A program made the translations under genes and the position numbers. Shown here in pieces: positions 1 through 9,299 of a stretch of 64,000 nt of DNA. Every line of letters begins with the position of its first letter. Positions within the stretch are counted from its first letter, which is position 1. Origin of the DNA: Candidatus Paralachnospira caecorum. GTDB taxonomy: Bacteria; Bacillota; Clostridia; Lachnospirales; Lachnospiraceae. The notes under the pieces are model-generated. The model was given only the letters and a program-made list of their open reading frames with translations, ran no database searches and had not been told where the DNA came from. The stretch covers positions 1 through 64,000 of the forward strand of contig CAJFHG010000005.1 in NCBI GenBank assembly GCA_904379015.1, written 5' to 3'.

Positions 1-3000
1 TCTCAAGGAAGTTGCTTTTGAAGAAGGGACAACCAGGATCGCCCAGAGGCTTTTCCGGAACTGCGATTCTCTGGAGCATATAGAGATTCCGGACAGTGTG
101 ACGGAGATCGGGCAGGAAGCCTTTGAATACTGCACCTCTTTGGAGACAGTCCGGATCCCGGACGGTGTGACTGTACTGGGGGAGGCTGCGTTCCGGAACT
201 GTACGGCCTTAATCAGCGTGGATTTCGGAAGCGGACTGAAGACCATTGAGAGAGCGGCGTTCTGGAGGTGTACGGCGCTGGAGTCCGTGGATCTTCCGGA
301 TACGGTCACCTATATCGGTCAGGAAGCTTTTGAGGAGGACTCGTCTCTGGCGGAAGCAGATCTGCCGGCCGGATTGACAGAGCTGGGCCAGGAGGCGTTC
401 CGGAACTGCACATCGCTTACCAGTATTGAGATACCGGCAAGTCTGGAGCAGATGGGATCCGATCCGGTTGTATGCGGCCCCTTTGAAGGCTCCGGGCTGA
501 AAAAAGTTGTTTTTGAGGAGGGAAGCACCAGAATTGTCAGATGGCTGCTTCGCAACTGCAGACAGCTGACACAGGTTCAGATTCCGGACAGCATGACCGA
601 GATCGAACATACGGCCTTTGAGTACTGTACCTCTCTGGAAACGATCCGGATTCCGGATAATGTGACGGTAATCGGAGAAGCGGCGTTCCGGAACTGTACG
701 GCGCTTGCCGCTGTGGACTTTGGACAGGAACTGGAAACGATAGGAGATGAGGCGTTCCGGAATTGTACGGCCCTGCGGGAAGCTGATATTCCGGACAGTG
801 TGACGCTCATTTCCGAGGAAGCGTTTGACGGTGCCTCGGCTCTGGAGCAGCTTCATCTGCCTTCCGGCCTGACTTATCTCGGAAGCGCTGCCTTCCGCAA
901 CTGTGTCTCTCTCACTGCAGTAGAGATCCCGGCAAGCCTTGAACGCACATCCGAGAGACCGCCTATTTATATCAGCCCGTTCACAGGAGCGGGGATCAAA
1001 GATGTCACATTTGAGGAAGGCACGGTCAGGATCGCGAGCAATCTGTTCCGGGGCTGTGACTGGCTGCGTGAGATCAGGATTCCGGACAGCGTGACAACGA
1101 TCTGCGAAGGCGCGTTTCGTGAATGTGTCAATCTGAAGACGGTGGAGCTGGGGGCAAAAACAGAGAGCATAGAGAAGGAGGCTTTTTACGGCTGCACGGC
1201 GCTGCCCCGCTTTTATGTTCCGGATACGGTGACAGAGATCGGCGAGCGGGCTTTTTACGGGTGTACCAATTTGAATGATTTTGAGATGGGAGCGGGAGCT
1301 GAGGAGTTTGGATGGGCTGCCTTCGACCAGTGTCCCGCGATCAGATTCTTTATGCAGTATGGAACGCCCGGTCACATTTACGCGATCCAAAACCGGATCC
1401 CGGTCAGCCTGACAACATATGCCTACACAGATTTTTCCGATCTTGCCGTCCAGGACGGCGGTACGTATTCCGCGGATTACAGCGCGCTGAATACAAGCGG
1501 CTATGTGCGGATCGATCTGCATTATGAGCTCTCGGAAGAGAAATTTGAACATTCCGGTTCCCAGTATGTTCGTTTCTATTTCCCGGAGGAGGCGGAGCTT
1601 GTCCAGGAGGCGGTCCAGGTAAATGGAATGATCACTCAGGATTATACGCTGGAGGATGGGATCCTCTCCATTCCGGTGAAGGCGGTCAGCGGGGACATCA
1701 GCTATGGATTTATCCCTTCGGATGTCGAGGATCTGACCACAGCCGCATGCTATACATACTGGACAGATGGCGCGACGGTAACGGAGGTCCTTGGTTATGA
1801 CAACAGTTCCAGGCCGCTGCTTTCGGTCAACTGTGATGAGCTGGTCACATCGTCTGAGCTCACGGTCAGCGGTCTGGGAGCAAAATCCGCGGAAATACAG
1901 CTTTATATCAATCAGGTGCCTGTCGGTACTGTCCGGACCTCCAAAACAGGGACTTACCGGACAACGGTGACGGTTCCGGATCCGCAGAACGGATCCCGGT
2001 ATCTGCTGGAGGCGCGGAATCCGGCTGACCAGACCCAGACTGCCAGGACGGTATTCCAGTATGATGACGCGGCTCCCCGGCTTGCCGAATTCAAAATGTA
2101 TTACAATAATCACCAGGATTCGGTATTTGATCTGCTGAACGCGCAGACGAAACCCAGCATTACTTTTAATCCGGGGATTCCGCTGACGTTTACAACAGAA
2201 TTTGAAAATCCGGAATCCATCGGTGAAGTCTATATTGTCAGCACCAGGAACAATGAGCGCAGGCTTCTGGAGGCGGAATACGATCCCTCATCGGGCAAAT
2301 ATATCGCGAGCGGCTTTTTCGATGAAAGCAATCCTCTTTTTGTGCCGGGAACCCTTACAGTGGAATATACCCGCGTGCAGGAGGAGGTGAAGGTTGGACA
2401 GGAAGTAGACTGGGACTCCATGTATCAGGCGCTTCCTGAAGAAATCAAACGGACAACGGTCACGACGGTGACAGAAAACGGACAGCAGCGTTTCCGCTTT
2501 GATTTTTCAGATGTGTCGGAAAAGCTGAAGGAGACGAAGATCGATCTGATCCTTTCTTCCATTGATGAAGCGGCGGGCACAGAATTGTCCGACTGGCGTA
2601 CTCTCTGGAAAGCGCTGAGGGAGCTCGGAGAGTATACGATCCCGGGACTGGACGATGAAGCGTATACTTCGGTGGGGGCTTCAGGCGTTCTGGAATATGT
2701 GTTTATGGCAGCCAAAGAAGGCGCGGACCTGACAGACGGCGCGGTGCAGACCCGGATTCTCCTGCAGGGAGATTCGGAGTGGAGCGGCTGGAATGAAGTG
2801 GCGCAGCAGCTGGAACTGATCTCTTCAGGCATATCGGTCGCATCGGATCTTTATGGCTTCGCGCAGGACAGAGACCAGCTGATCCAGGAGATTTATCAGA
2901 CGCCGGATATCAAAAACAAAAATGAGGCGGTCCAGAAGGCAAATGAGCTTTTTGACGATCAGATGGCCTACACGCTTTTGATGGCGATGCTGCCGGTGCT

Positions 3001-4852
3001 GGTGAAAACAGTCGGCGTCAGCACCGGGCCTGCCGGGATCGTTTTCACAGCGCTGCTTGGCGTGATCGGAGCCCTCTCCGGCATGTTCTGGGATTACCGC
3101 GTGAATATGATCAAGAGCGAGGAGGTGTCGATCCGGTGGGCGATCGATCCGAGCGGCTTTGTCTATGAGGCCGTAGAGGACAATCGGCTGAGCGGTGTGA
3201 AGGTTACGGCGTATTATAAAGAAAATCTGGAAGATACGCAGGCCATTCTCTGGGACGCGTCAGAATATGAGCAGGAAAATCCTCTGTATACGGACGCGGA
3301 AGGGCGTTATGCCTGGGATGTGCCGGAGGGTTACTGGCAGGTGAAGTATGAAAAGGAAGGCTATGAGACGGTTTACAGTGACTGGCTGCCGGTTCCGCCG
3401 CCCCAGACAGAGGTGAACGTGGGGCTTGTGTCGAAGGAGAAGCCGGTTTTGGAGTGGGCGGTGGTTTACGCGGACCACGCCCGGCTCATGTTTTCAAAAT
3501 ATATGCAGCCGGATACGGTCGCCTCTCTGGTCCTGAAGGATGAAAACGGGAATCCAGTTCCATACACACTGGAATACGATACGGATTCTGTCAGTCCTGA
3601 GGGAGTCAATTACGCGAAGGAGTATACGCTCCGGTTCGGCGGCGATACGGTCCTTGCCCTCGGCAGCAGCTGTGTGCTGGAGTCTGACGGGACGGAGAAA
3701 AGCTATGCGGGTACGGCTATGGACCGTGTCCAGATCCGCACGGAGGTGCGCAGGAATGTGGAGATTGTCGCGCCGGATTCTGTGACGGTGGCCATGGGAG
3801 AGACTGCGGAGATCCCTGTTTTCATTGCCGGCGAAGAGCTGAACGACAGGCTGGAGGCCGCGGCGGAAGCGGAGGCGCTCGCGTCTGTTGCGGGTGTGAC
3901 AGGAAACGGCGTTCTGGTAACCGGGCATCTGTATGGCCAGACGCAGATTGTGGTCAGCATACCGGGAACCGGCGTGACAAAAACGATTCTGGTGACGGTC
4001 GGAGAGAAAACGGAGATTCCGGATGCCGCGCCCTCGGTGCTGCTTTCCCAGGCTGTCTATATGCTGGAGGAGGGGACGGCGCTGACCATCGTACCGGAGG
4101 TTTATCCTTCTGATTCAGCGGGCGTCAGCTGGAGTATCATGAGCGGCGCGGAGGTTGTGCAGGTGGAGGACGGTACGGTGACCGCGCTCAGAGCCGGAGA
4201 GGCTGTGCTGCGCTGCGCCCTGGCAGACAACAGGGACGTATACGCGGAATGCAGGATCATCGTCAGATCCTCCGGGGATCCCCAGCCGGCAGAACTTCCC
4301 TATGGCGATGTAAGGGAAGACGACTGGTTCTATGAGGATGTTCTGTATGCGTATGTACATAAGCTCATGACCGGATATGGCGACGGAAGTCTGTTTGGTC
4401 CTTACAACAATCTGGCCCGCGCGGAATTTGCCCAGATCCTTTACCGTCTGGAGGGGCAGCCGGATACCGCGGCCCGGAGTCAGTTCCCCGATGTGAAAGA
4501 AAGCGACTGGTACAGAGACGCTGTGGTATGGGCATACGATGCCGGCATCGTCACCGGGTATTCCAACGGATATTTCGGTCCGGCCGATAAGATCAACCGG
4601 GAGCAGCTGGCTGTGATGATGTACCGCTACGCGGTGAAAAAGGGCTATGATGTGACAGCGTCCGCTGATTTCAGTCAGTATCTGGATGCGGCGTCGGTCA
4701 GCGAGTTTGCCGTAAAAGAAATGAAATGGGCTGTGGCAGAGGGAATCATCAGCGGGAAGTATGGACAGACCCGGCTCGACCCTCAGGGTAATGCCAGCAG
4801 GGCCGAATGCGCGATCATCCTCACGAGATTTATGAAAGCTTACGTGGAATAG
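1..4852 (+). CDS. Large secreted BspA-type LRR protein with Big_2 and three SLH domains (5' truncated by window edge)
   Basis: The reading frame is open from base 2, and the GTG at 98 is an internal codon, so the true start and signal peptide lie upstream of the window. The first ~460 visible residues are BspA/LRR_5-type repeats (IPDSVTEIG, AAFRNCTAL). Then come beta-rich modules, a carboxypeptidase-regulatory-like domain (about 3160-3440), a Big_2-like Ig domain (about 4035-4270) and three SLH motifs (4300-4849) with the signatures GYSNGYFGPADK and SGKYGQTRLDPQG. SLH domains normally bind secondary cell-wall polymer, so this is probably a surface-anchored adhesin or ligand-binding protein. 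A hydrophobic stretch near 2967-3100 is unusual for an exported protein. The C-terminus closely resembles those of the three SLH genes at 43.7-55 kb. The ligand cannot be inferred. Confidence 0.9.
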   Translation, partial: LKEVAFEEGTTRIAQRLFRNCDSLEHIEIPDSVTEIGQEAFEYCTSLETVRIPDGVTVLGEAAFRNCTALISVDFGSGLKTIERAAFWRCTALESVDLPDTVTYIGQEAFEEDSSLAEADLPAGLTELGQEAFRNCTSLTSIEIPASLEQMGSDPVVCGPFEGSGLKKVVFEEGSTRIVRWLLRNCRQLTQVQIPDSMTEIEHTAFEYCTSLETIRIPDNVTVIGEAAFRNCTALAAVDFGQELETIGDEAFRNCTALREADIPDSVTLISEEAFDGASALEQLHLPSGLTYLGSAAFRNCVSLTAVEIPASLERTSERPPIYISPFTGAGIKDVTFEEGTVRIASNLFRGCDWLREIRIPDSVTTICEGAFRECVNLKTVELGAKTESIEKEAFYGCTALPRFYVPDTVTEIGERAFYGCTNLNDFEMGAGAEEFGWAAFDQCPAIRFFMQYGTPGHIYAIQNRIPVSLTTYAYTDFSDLAVQDGGTYSADYSALNTSGYVRIDLHYELSEEKFEHSGSQYVRFYFPEEAELVQEAVQVNGMITQDYTLEDGILSIPVKAVSGDISYGFIPSDVEDLTTAACYTYWTDGATVTEVLGYDNSSRPLLSVNCDELVTSSELTVSGLGAKSAEIQLYINQVPVGTVRTSKTGTYRTTVTVPDPQNGSRYLLEARNPADQTQTARTVFQYDDAAPRLAEFKMYYNNHQDSVFDLLNAQTKPSITFNPGIPLTFTTEFENPESIGEVYIVSTRNNERRLLEAEYDPSSGKYIASGFFDESNPLFVPGTLTVEYTRVQEEVKVGQEVDWDSMYQALPEEIKRTTVTTVTENGQQRFRFDFSDVSEKLKETKIDLILSSIDEAAGTELSDWRTLWKALRELGEYTIPGLDDEAYTSVGASGVLEYVFMAAKEGADLTDGAVQTRILLQGDSEWSGWNEVAQQLELISSGISVASDLYGFAQDRDQLIQEIYQTPDIKNKNEAVQKANELFDDQMAYTLLMAMLPVLVKTVGVSTGPAGIVFTALLGVIGALSGMFWDYRVNMIKSEEVSIRWAIDPSGFVYEAVEDNRLSGVKVTAYYKENLEDTQAILWDASEYEQENPLYTDAEGRYAWDVPEGYWQVKYEKEGYETVYSDWLPVPPPQTEVNVGLVSKEKPVLEWAVVYADHARLMFSKYMQPDTVASLVLKDENGNPVPYTLEYDTDSVSPEGVNYAKEYTLRFGGDTVLALGSSCVLESDGTEKSYAGTAMDRVQIRTEVRRNVEIVAPDSVTVAMGETAEIPVFIAGEELNDRLEAAAEAEALASVAGVTGNGVLVTGHLYGQTQIVVSIPGTGVTKTILVTVGEKTEIPDAAPSVLLSQAVYMLEEGTALTIVPEVYPSDSAGVSWSIMSGAEVVQVEDGTVTALRAGEAVLRCALADNRDVYAECRIIVRSSGDPQPAELPYGDVREDDWFYEDVLYAYVHKLMTGYGDGSLFGPYNNLARAEFAQILYRLEGQPDTAARSQFPDVKESDWYRDAVVWAYDAGIVTGYSNGYFGPADKINREQLAVMMYRYAVKKGYDVTASADFSQYLDAASVSEFAVKEMKWAVAEGIISGKYGQTRLDPQGNASRAECAIILTRFMKAYVE
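2..1370 (+). repeat. ~165-residue higher-order tandem repeat within the LRR region
   Basis: Equivalent codons recur at 2, 497 and 995: L-K-E-V-A-F-E-E-G, L-K-K-V-V-F-E-E-G and I-K-D-V-T-F-E-E-G. The spacing is 495 and 498 bases, about 165 codons, or roughly seven ~23-residue LRRs per unit. The third unit decays after about 1370. This points to duplication of a block of repeats, not just single LRRs. Confidence 0.7.
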
Positions 4853-4885
4853 CTTCCGCGCGGCGCCGGTTCCGGGAAATCATAT

Positions 4886-4914
4886 TTGACAAGTACCGGG
4901 ATTTGTAGTATGGT
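4886..4914 (+). promoter_or_regulatory. Sigma-A-type promoter of the riboflavin operon
   Basis: TTGACA (4886-4891), a 17-base spacer, then TATGGT (4909-4914). It lies about 45 bases upstream of the FMN riboswitch, as expected for a leader carrying that element. Confidence 0.8.
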
Positions 4915-4958
4915 TAATGACAGAGAAAGCATATCAATTGAAAATATGATAAAACAAC

Positions 4959-5067
4959 AGTCTTCAGGGCAGGGTGCAAGTCCCTACCGGTGGTAAAGCC
5001 CACGAGCCGAGAGGTATGATTCGGTGAAACTCCGAAGCCGACAGTATAGTCTGGATGAAAGAAGATT
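4959..5067 (+). promoter_or_regulatory. FMN riboswitch (RFN element)
   Basis: The leader has the conserved RFN order: TCTTCAGGGCAGGG at 4961, CCCTACCGGTGGT, a variable hairpin with GAGCCGAGAG, CGGTGAAACTCCGAAGCCGACAG split over 5023-5044, AGTCTGGATG, and closing GAAGAT (5061-5066) that pairs with the opening TCTTC. Known RFN elements bind FMN and turn off riboflavin genes by termination or by hiding the ribosome site. Here the full riboflavin operon follows, with a terminator (5114-5152) between the aptamer and ribD. Confidence 0.97.
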
Positions 5068-5071
5068 TAAA

Positions 5072-5102
5072 CGCGCGGGATCCGCATGCAGGATCCTGCG
5101 CG
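5072..5102 (+). other. Strong 12-bp hairpin between FMN aptamer and terminator
   Basis: CGCGCGGGATCC (5072-5083) pairs with GGATCCTGCGCG (5091-5102), with one G-U pair and a 7-base loop. There is no U-tract, so it is not a terminator by itself. It may be part of the expression platform or a transcription pause hairpin. Confidence 0.55.
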
Positions 5103-5113
5103 GCGGAATGAAT

Positions 5114-5152
5114 GCTCTGGAACGGGAAACTGTTTCAGAGCGTTTTTGTTTT
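5114..5152 (+). terminator. Intrinsic terminator in the FMN riboswitch expression platform
   Basis: GCTCTGGAAC (5114-5123) pairs with GTTTCAGAGC (5132-5141), followed by TTTTTGTTTT. It lies directly downstream of the RFN element, consistent with FMN-controlled premature termination. About 200 bases separate it from the ribD start. That stretch holds no convincing gene, only a weak 6-bp hairpin (5273-5301). Confidence 0.8.
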
Positions 5153-5349
5153 ACAGGAAACATCATGTTCCATGAAATGAAAGCATTTCGTAATTTTGGT
5201 TTGTTCTGTCAGCAAAAGGACCTTGCGGGACCTGTTTCCCGGAGGAGCCGGAGCGGGCAGAAAAACGCGGACAGGCCCTGAGCACAAGATGCCCGGGGCC
5301 TTTGTATTGTGCGATCAGCCCTGCGGGAAGGAAAGGAGATGGATTGAAT

Positions 5350-6462
5350 ATGGCAATGACTGATGAAGCATATATGGAACGGGCCCTGGAGCTTGCCGGA
5401 AAAGGCTGCGGGCGGACTGCGCCGAATCCCATGGTAGGCGCTGTGATCGTGAAGGACGGCCGCATCATAGGAGAAGGCTATCACGAACAGTACGGAGGAC
5501 TGCACGCGGAACGGAACGCCCTGGCTTCCTGCAGGGAGTCGCCTGAAGGGGCAGTGATGTATGTGACATTGGAACCCTGCTGCCATTACGGCAAACAGCC
5601 GCCCTGCGTGGACGCGGTCCTGGAGGCGGGGATCCGCCGCGTGGTGGTGGGCGCGGGGGATCCCAACCCGCTGGTGTCGGGAAAAGGGATCAGGATCCTG
5701 CGGCAGCACGGGATAGAAGTGACGGAGCATGTGCTGGAGGGAAAGTGCCGGAAGCTCAACGAAGTATTTTTTCATTATATCCAGACCGGAACCCCCTTTG
5801 TGGTGATGAAATATGCCATGACCATGGATGGAAAGATCGCCTGCTTTACCGGCGAATCCCGGTGGGTCACCGGTGAGGAGGCGAGAGCCCATGTACATCT
5901 TCAGCGCGGCAGATACAGCGCGGTCATGGCCGGGGTCGGTACGGTCCTGGCGGATGATCCGCTCCTGACATGCCGGGCGCAGGGAGGAAGAAATCCGGTT
6001 CGGATCATCTGCGACAGCCGGCTGCGCACACCTCTCACATCCAAAATCGTCAGGACAGCGGAGAACGTCCCGACGATTCTGGCCACCTGCTGTGAGGATC
6101 AGGAGAGACAGCAGCCTTATAAAAAAGCAGGATGCCGGATCCTGACCACAGTCCCTAAAAACGGACATATCGATTTAGAGGCACTGATGAGGCGGTTGGG
6201 ACTGGAGAGGATCGACAGCATTCTGCTGGAGGGTGGAAGTACCTTGAACTGGTCAGCTCTGGAAAGCGGAATCGTCAGCAGGATCCAGGCCTATGTGGCG
6301 CCGAAGCTGTTCGGCGGAGAGGGGGCCAAAACACCGGTGGGCGGACTGGGATTTCCCTCTCCGGCAGAGGCGGTCGTTCTGAAAAACAGCGTGATCACCA
6401 GACTGGGCGGCGATTTTCTGATCGAAAGCGAGGTGGAGCAGCATGTTTACGGGATTGGTTGA
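5350..6462 (+). CDS. ribD: Bifunctional riboflavin deaminase/reductase RibD
   Basis: This 370-residue protein should deaminate the pyrimidinone from GTP cyclohydrolase II and then reduce its ribosyl side chain, the second and third steps of riboflavin synthesis. The N-terminal deaminase has the zinc site HAE (residues 52-54) and the two cysteines of PCCHYGKQPPC (77 and 86). The C-terminal half is the RibD_C reductase (YAMTMDGKIA, LLEGGSTLNWSAL). The frame is open from 5302, but the ATG at 5350 has an AAAGGAGAT site at proper distance and begins just before the conserved domain. It is the first gene of the operon and overlaps ribE by 20 bases. Confidence 0.95.
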   Translation: MAMTDEAYMERALELAGKGCGRTAPNPMVGAVIVKDGRIIGEGYHEQYGGLHAERNALASCRESPEGAVMYVTLEPCCHYGKQPPCVDAVLEAGIRRVVVGAGDPNPLVSGKGIRILRQHGIEVTEHVLEGKCRKLNEVFFHYIQTGTPFVVMKYAMTMDGKIACFTGESRWVTGEEARAHVHLQRGRYSAVMAGVGTVLADDPLLTCRAQGGRNPVRIICDSRLRTPLTSKIVRTAENVPTILATCCEDQERQQPYKKAGCRILTTVPKNGHIDLEALMRRLGLERIDSILLEGGSTLNWSALESGIVSRIQAYVAPKLFGGEGAKTPVGGLGFPSPAEAVVLKNSVITRLGGDFLIESEVEQHVYGIG

Positions 6463-7096
6463 AGAGGTGGGAACTGTCAGAAGCATCCGGAGGGGACGGG
6501 ATTCGGCGGTGCTGGAAATCGGCGCGGAAACTGTGACAAAAGGGCTCAGGACCGGAGACAGCGTGGCCGTGAACGGCGTCTGCCTAACGGCCGTATCCTG
6601 CCGGGAAGACAGTTTTTCAGCAGATGTGATGCACGAGACGCTGAACCGGTCCTCCCTGGCGCAGCTCAGGTCCGGAAGCCATGTGAATCTGGAACGGGCC
6701 ATGCCGGCGGACGGACGGTTCGGCGGCCATATCGTAGCCGGCCATGTGGACGGTGTGGGAAGGATCCTCGGGACAGAGAAGGATGGTACGGCCGTGTGGT
6801 ACAGGATCGGGGCTGATCAGAGTGTTCTGCGCTATGTGGTGGAAAAAGGTTCTGTTGCTGTGGATGGGATCAGCCTGACGGTGGCGGCAGTAACGGAAAC
6901 GGACTTTTCCGTTTCCCTGATTCCGCATACTGCCCGGATGACCATTCTGGGAGAAAAGAAAGCGGGAGATCCGGTCAATCTGGAGACGGACATTGTGGGG
7001 AAATATGTGGAGAAGCTGATGAAACCCGCGGACACCGGCGGACAGAAGGGCCAGAGCGGCATAACCCGGGAATTTCTGGAAAAATACGGCTTCTGA
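6443..7096 (+). CDS. ribE: Riboflavin synthase, alpha chain
   Basis: This 217-residue protein has the two-fold internal repeat of lumazine-type riboflavin synthases. The first barrel begins [10 protein letters not shown] and the second begins near [13 protein letters not shown]. It dismutates two 6,7-dimethyl-8-ribityllumazines into riboflavin and the pyrimidine precursor, using the product of the ribH gene downstream. The start overlaps the 3' end of ribD, so translation is probably coupled. Length is normal for the family. The symbol ribE follows common usage; ribC is used in some species. Confidence 0.95.
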   Translation: MFTGLVEEVGTVRSIRRGRDSAVLEIGAETVTKGLRTGDSVAVNGVCLTAVSCREDSFSADVMHETLNRSSLAQLRSGSHVNLERAMPADGRFGGHIVAGHVDGVGRILGTEKDGTAVWYRIGADQSVLRYVVEKGSVAVDGISLTVAAVTETDFSVSLIPHTARMTILGEKKAGDPVNLETDIVGKYVEKLMKPADTGGQKGQSGITREFLEKYGF

Positions 7097-7152
7097 CCCG
7101 GCGGGCCGGTTATCATCATATTGAAAAGACAGCAAAGGAGATGCAAGCAGTT

Positions 7153-8373
7153 ATGTTTCAGTTCAATACCATTGAAGAGGCGCTGGAGGCGCTGCGGGCC
7201 GGACGGATCATCCTGGTGACCGATGATCCGGACCGGGAAAATGAAGGCGATTTTGTCTGCGCGGCTCAGTTTGCCACAACCGAAAATATTAATTTTATGG
7301 CGACTCACGGAAAAGGGCTGATCTGCATGCCCATGTCGGAGAAATTCGTGCGCCGGCTGCAGATCCCCCAGATGGTGTCCGGTAATACGGACAATCATGA
7401 AACGGCTTTTACAGTATCCATCGATCATATCAGTACGACTACGGGGATTTCGGCTGCCGAACGTTCGGTCACAGCTATGAAATGCGTAGAAGAGGATGCC
7501 AGACCCCAGGATTTCCGGCGGCCGGGCCATATGTTTCCCCTCCTGGCCAGAAAGAACGGAGTCCTGGAGCGGAACGGGCATACGGAAGCCACAGTGGATC
7601 TCTGCCGTCTTGCGGGTCTGAAGGCCTGCGGGCTCTGCTGCGAGATCATGAGGGAGGACGGGACCATGATGCGGACGCCGGAGCTGATCAGCCTGGCGCG
7701 GCAGTGGAACATGCCGTTTATTACGATCCGGGATCTGCAGAATTACCGGAAACGGCATGAAAAGCTAGTGGACCGGGTCACGGTCACGAAAATGCCCACA
7801 AAATACGGAGAGTTTACGGCGTACGGTTATGTGAACCGGATCAATGGAGAGCACCACATCGCGCTGGTCAAGGGAGAGATCGGAGACGGGGACCATATCC
7901 TCTGCCGCGTCCATTCCGAATGCCTGACCGGCGACACCTTCGGATCTCTGCGCTGCGACTGCGGGCAGCAGCTGGCCTGCGCCCTGACCCAGATCGAGAA
8001 GGAGGGGCGGGGCATCCTGCTCTATATGCGCCAGGAGGGGCGGGGCATCGGACTGATCAACAAGCTGCGCGCCTATGAACTGCAGGAGCAGGGAATGGAC
8101 ACCCTGGAAGCGAATCTGGCCCTGGGGTTCGCGGGAGACGAACGGGAATACTATATCGGCGCTCAGATACTCCGGGATCTGGGCGTCAGGACTATGCGGC
8201 TTCTGACCAATAATCCGGACAAGGTATACCAGCTTTCTGATTTCGGCATTGAGATCGCGGAGCGGGTGCCGATCCAGATGGACGCCACTGCCTATGACAG
8301 AAAGTATCTTCTGACAAAGCAGAACCGGATGGGGCATCTGCTGCATTACGAAAACATTCAGAATTCAATATGA
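7153..8373 (+). CDS. ribBA: Bifunctional DHBP synthase / GTP cyclohydrolase II RibBA
   Basis: The N-terminal half (about residues 1-200) is 3,4-dihydroxy-2-butanone-4-phosphate synthase, with [15 protein letters not shown] and a [12 protein letters not shown] segment. The C-terminal half is GTP cyclohydrolase II with the zinc motif [17 protein letters not shown] and [11 protein letters not shown]. It supplies both precursors of the pathway. The frame extends to an ATG at 7141, but AAAGGAG (7134-7140) abuts that codon, so the ATG at 7153 is better spaced. It lies 56 bases after ribE and 16 before ribH. Confidence 0.95.
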   Translation: MFQFNTIEEALEALRAGRIILVTDDPDRENEGDFVCAAQFATTENINFMATHGKGLICMPMSEKFVRRLQIPQMVSGNTDNHETAFTVSIDHISTTTGISAAERSVTAMKCVEEDARPQDFRRPGHMFPLLARKNGVLERNGHTEATVDLCRLAGLKACGLCCEIMREDGTMMRTPELISLARQWNMPFITIRDLQNYRKRHEKLVDRVTVTKMPTKYGEFTAYGYVNRINGEHHIALVKGEIGDGDHILCRVHSECLTGDTFGSLRCDCGQQLACALTQIEKEGRGILLYMRQEGRGIGLINKLRAYELQEQGMDTLEANLALGFAGDEREYYIGAQILRDLGVRTMRLLTNNPDKVYQLSDFGIEIAERVPIQMDATAYDRKYLLTKQNRMGHLLHYENIQNSI

Positions 8374-8389
8374 GAAGGAGCGGAACATT

Positions 8390-8878
8390 ATGAAACAATT
8401 TGAAGGAAAACTTGTATCACAGGATATCAGGATCGGGATCGTGGCTTCCCGTTTCAATGAATTCATCACTTCCAGACTGCTTGGCGGAGCCATGGACGGT
8501 CTGAAAAGACACGGCGTCAGGGAAGAGGACGTACATGTGGCCTGGGTCCCGGGGGCTTTCGAGATCCCTCTGATCGCGTCCAAAATGGCGGAGAGCAAAC
8601 GGTATGACGCGGTTATCTGCCTGGGCTCCGTGATCCGGGGCAGCACCAGCCATTATGACTACGTCTGCAGCGAAGTTTCCAAGGGGATCGCGTCCGTCTC
8701 CCTTTCAAGCGGTGTCCCTGTCATGTTCGGCGTGCTGACCACTGAAAACATTGAGCAGGCCATCGAGCGGGCCGGGTCGAAGGCCGGAAATAAAGGCTAT
8801 GACTGCGCGGAAGGGGCGATCGAGATGGTGAATCTGATCCGGGAAATGGAGACGGGCGCGGAGGAAGCCGGATTTTAA
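8390..8878 (+). CDS. ribH: 6,7-dimethyl-8-ribityllumazine synthase
   Basis: This 162-residue protein has the usual length and motifs of lumazine synthase: [32 protein letters not shown] (split for brevity) and [19 protein letters not shown]. It condenses butanone phosphate with the ribitylaminopyrimidine, and typically forms 60-mer shells in bacteria. A GAGAAGGAG site precedes the ATG. It is the last riboflavin gene, and no clear terminator follows before the repeats at 8877. Confidence 0.95.
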   Translation: MKQFEGKLVSQDIRIGIVASRFNEFITSRLLGGAMDGLKRHGVREEDVHVAWVPGAFEIPLIASKMAESKRYDAVICLGSVIRGSTSHYDYVCSEVSKGIASVSLSSGVPVMFGVLTTENIEQAIERAGSKAGNKGYDCAEGAIEMVNLIREMETGAEEAGF

Positions 8879-8928
8879 CAATTCGTGAACAATTTGTAAG
8901 CAATGCCGAAACATCAGAGCAGTAAGAT
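8877..8928 (+). promoter_or_regulatory. Tandem 11-bp direct repeats upstream of a two-component operon
   Basis: AACAATTCGTG (8877-8887) is followed immediately by AACAATTTGTA (8888-8898) and a partial third copy AGCAATG. Head-to-tail repeats of 10-11 bp are typical of OmpR-family binding sites. A weak -10-like TAAGAT lies at 8923-8928 with no good -35, as at activator-dependent promoters. The regulator encoded at 9300 is the natural candidate (inference). Confidence 0.5.
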
Positions 8929-9006
8929 CATGACATGAAGCGAAAACAAAGGCCTGCTCCGCACAGAAGGCAGGAGCGGGGATCAAAATGATGAGGAGGA
9001 CTGGAT

Positions 9007-9249
9007 ATGGCCAGATCAAAATTGGTAAAGGCAAATGAAAAAATCGCAGACAGTGTCGTGAACGGGTATAAGAAAATAGAAAACGGTGTGGTCGGCGGCT
9101 ACAAAAAAATGGAAGACGGTGTGGTCAGCGGATTTACCAAAATGACAGATAAATTCGTGGACGCGTTTCTGACACATGAGAATGAAAGCGTGGAGGAGGC
9201 GAAGGCGCGGCTGGCAGAAGAGCAAAAAGCCCGCGAACAGAGCTGCTGA
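9007..9249 (+). CDS. Small protein with internal GYKK(I/M)E(N/D)GVV repeats
   Basis: This 80-residue, soluble, lysine- and glutamate-rich protein contains three near-copies of an 11-residue unit (NGYKKIENGVV, GGYKKMEDGVV, SGFTKMTDKFV). They are followed by VDAFLTHENESVEEAKARLAEEQKA, which is split here as a helical, charged tail. The pattern suggests one continuous amphipathic helix. A GAGGAGG site precedes the ATG. It lies just upstream of a response regulator and kinase and may be in their operon. I recognise the sequence type from clostridial genomes but know no function. Confidence 0.75.
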   Translation: MARSKLVKANEKIADSVVNGYKKIENGVVGGYKKMEDGVVSGFTKMTDKFVDAFLTHENESVEEAKARLAEEQKAREQSC

Positions 9250-9299
9250 AGCGAAATCAGATTGCGGATGCGCAGCGAAAAAAGGAGGAGGCGGGATCC

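Noticed and set aside
209..2113. Long minus-strand open frame opposite the LRR gene
   Set aside because: Shadow of a repetitive GC-rich gene; arginine- and histidine-rich, no domain, no ribosome site.
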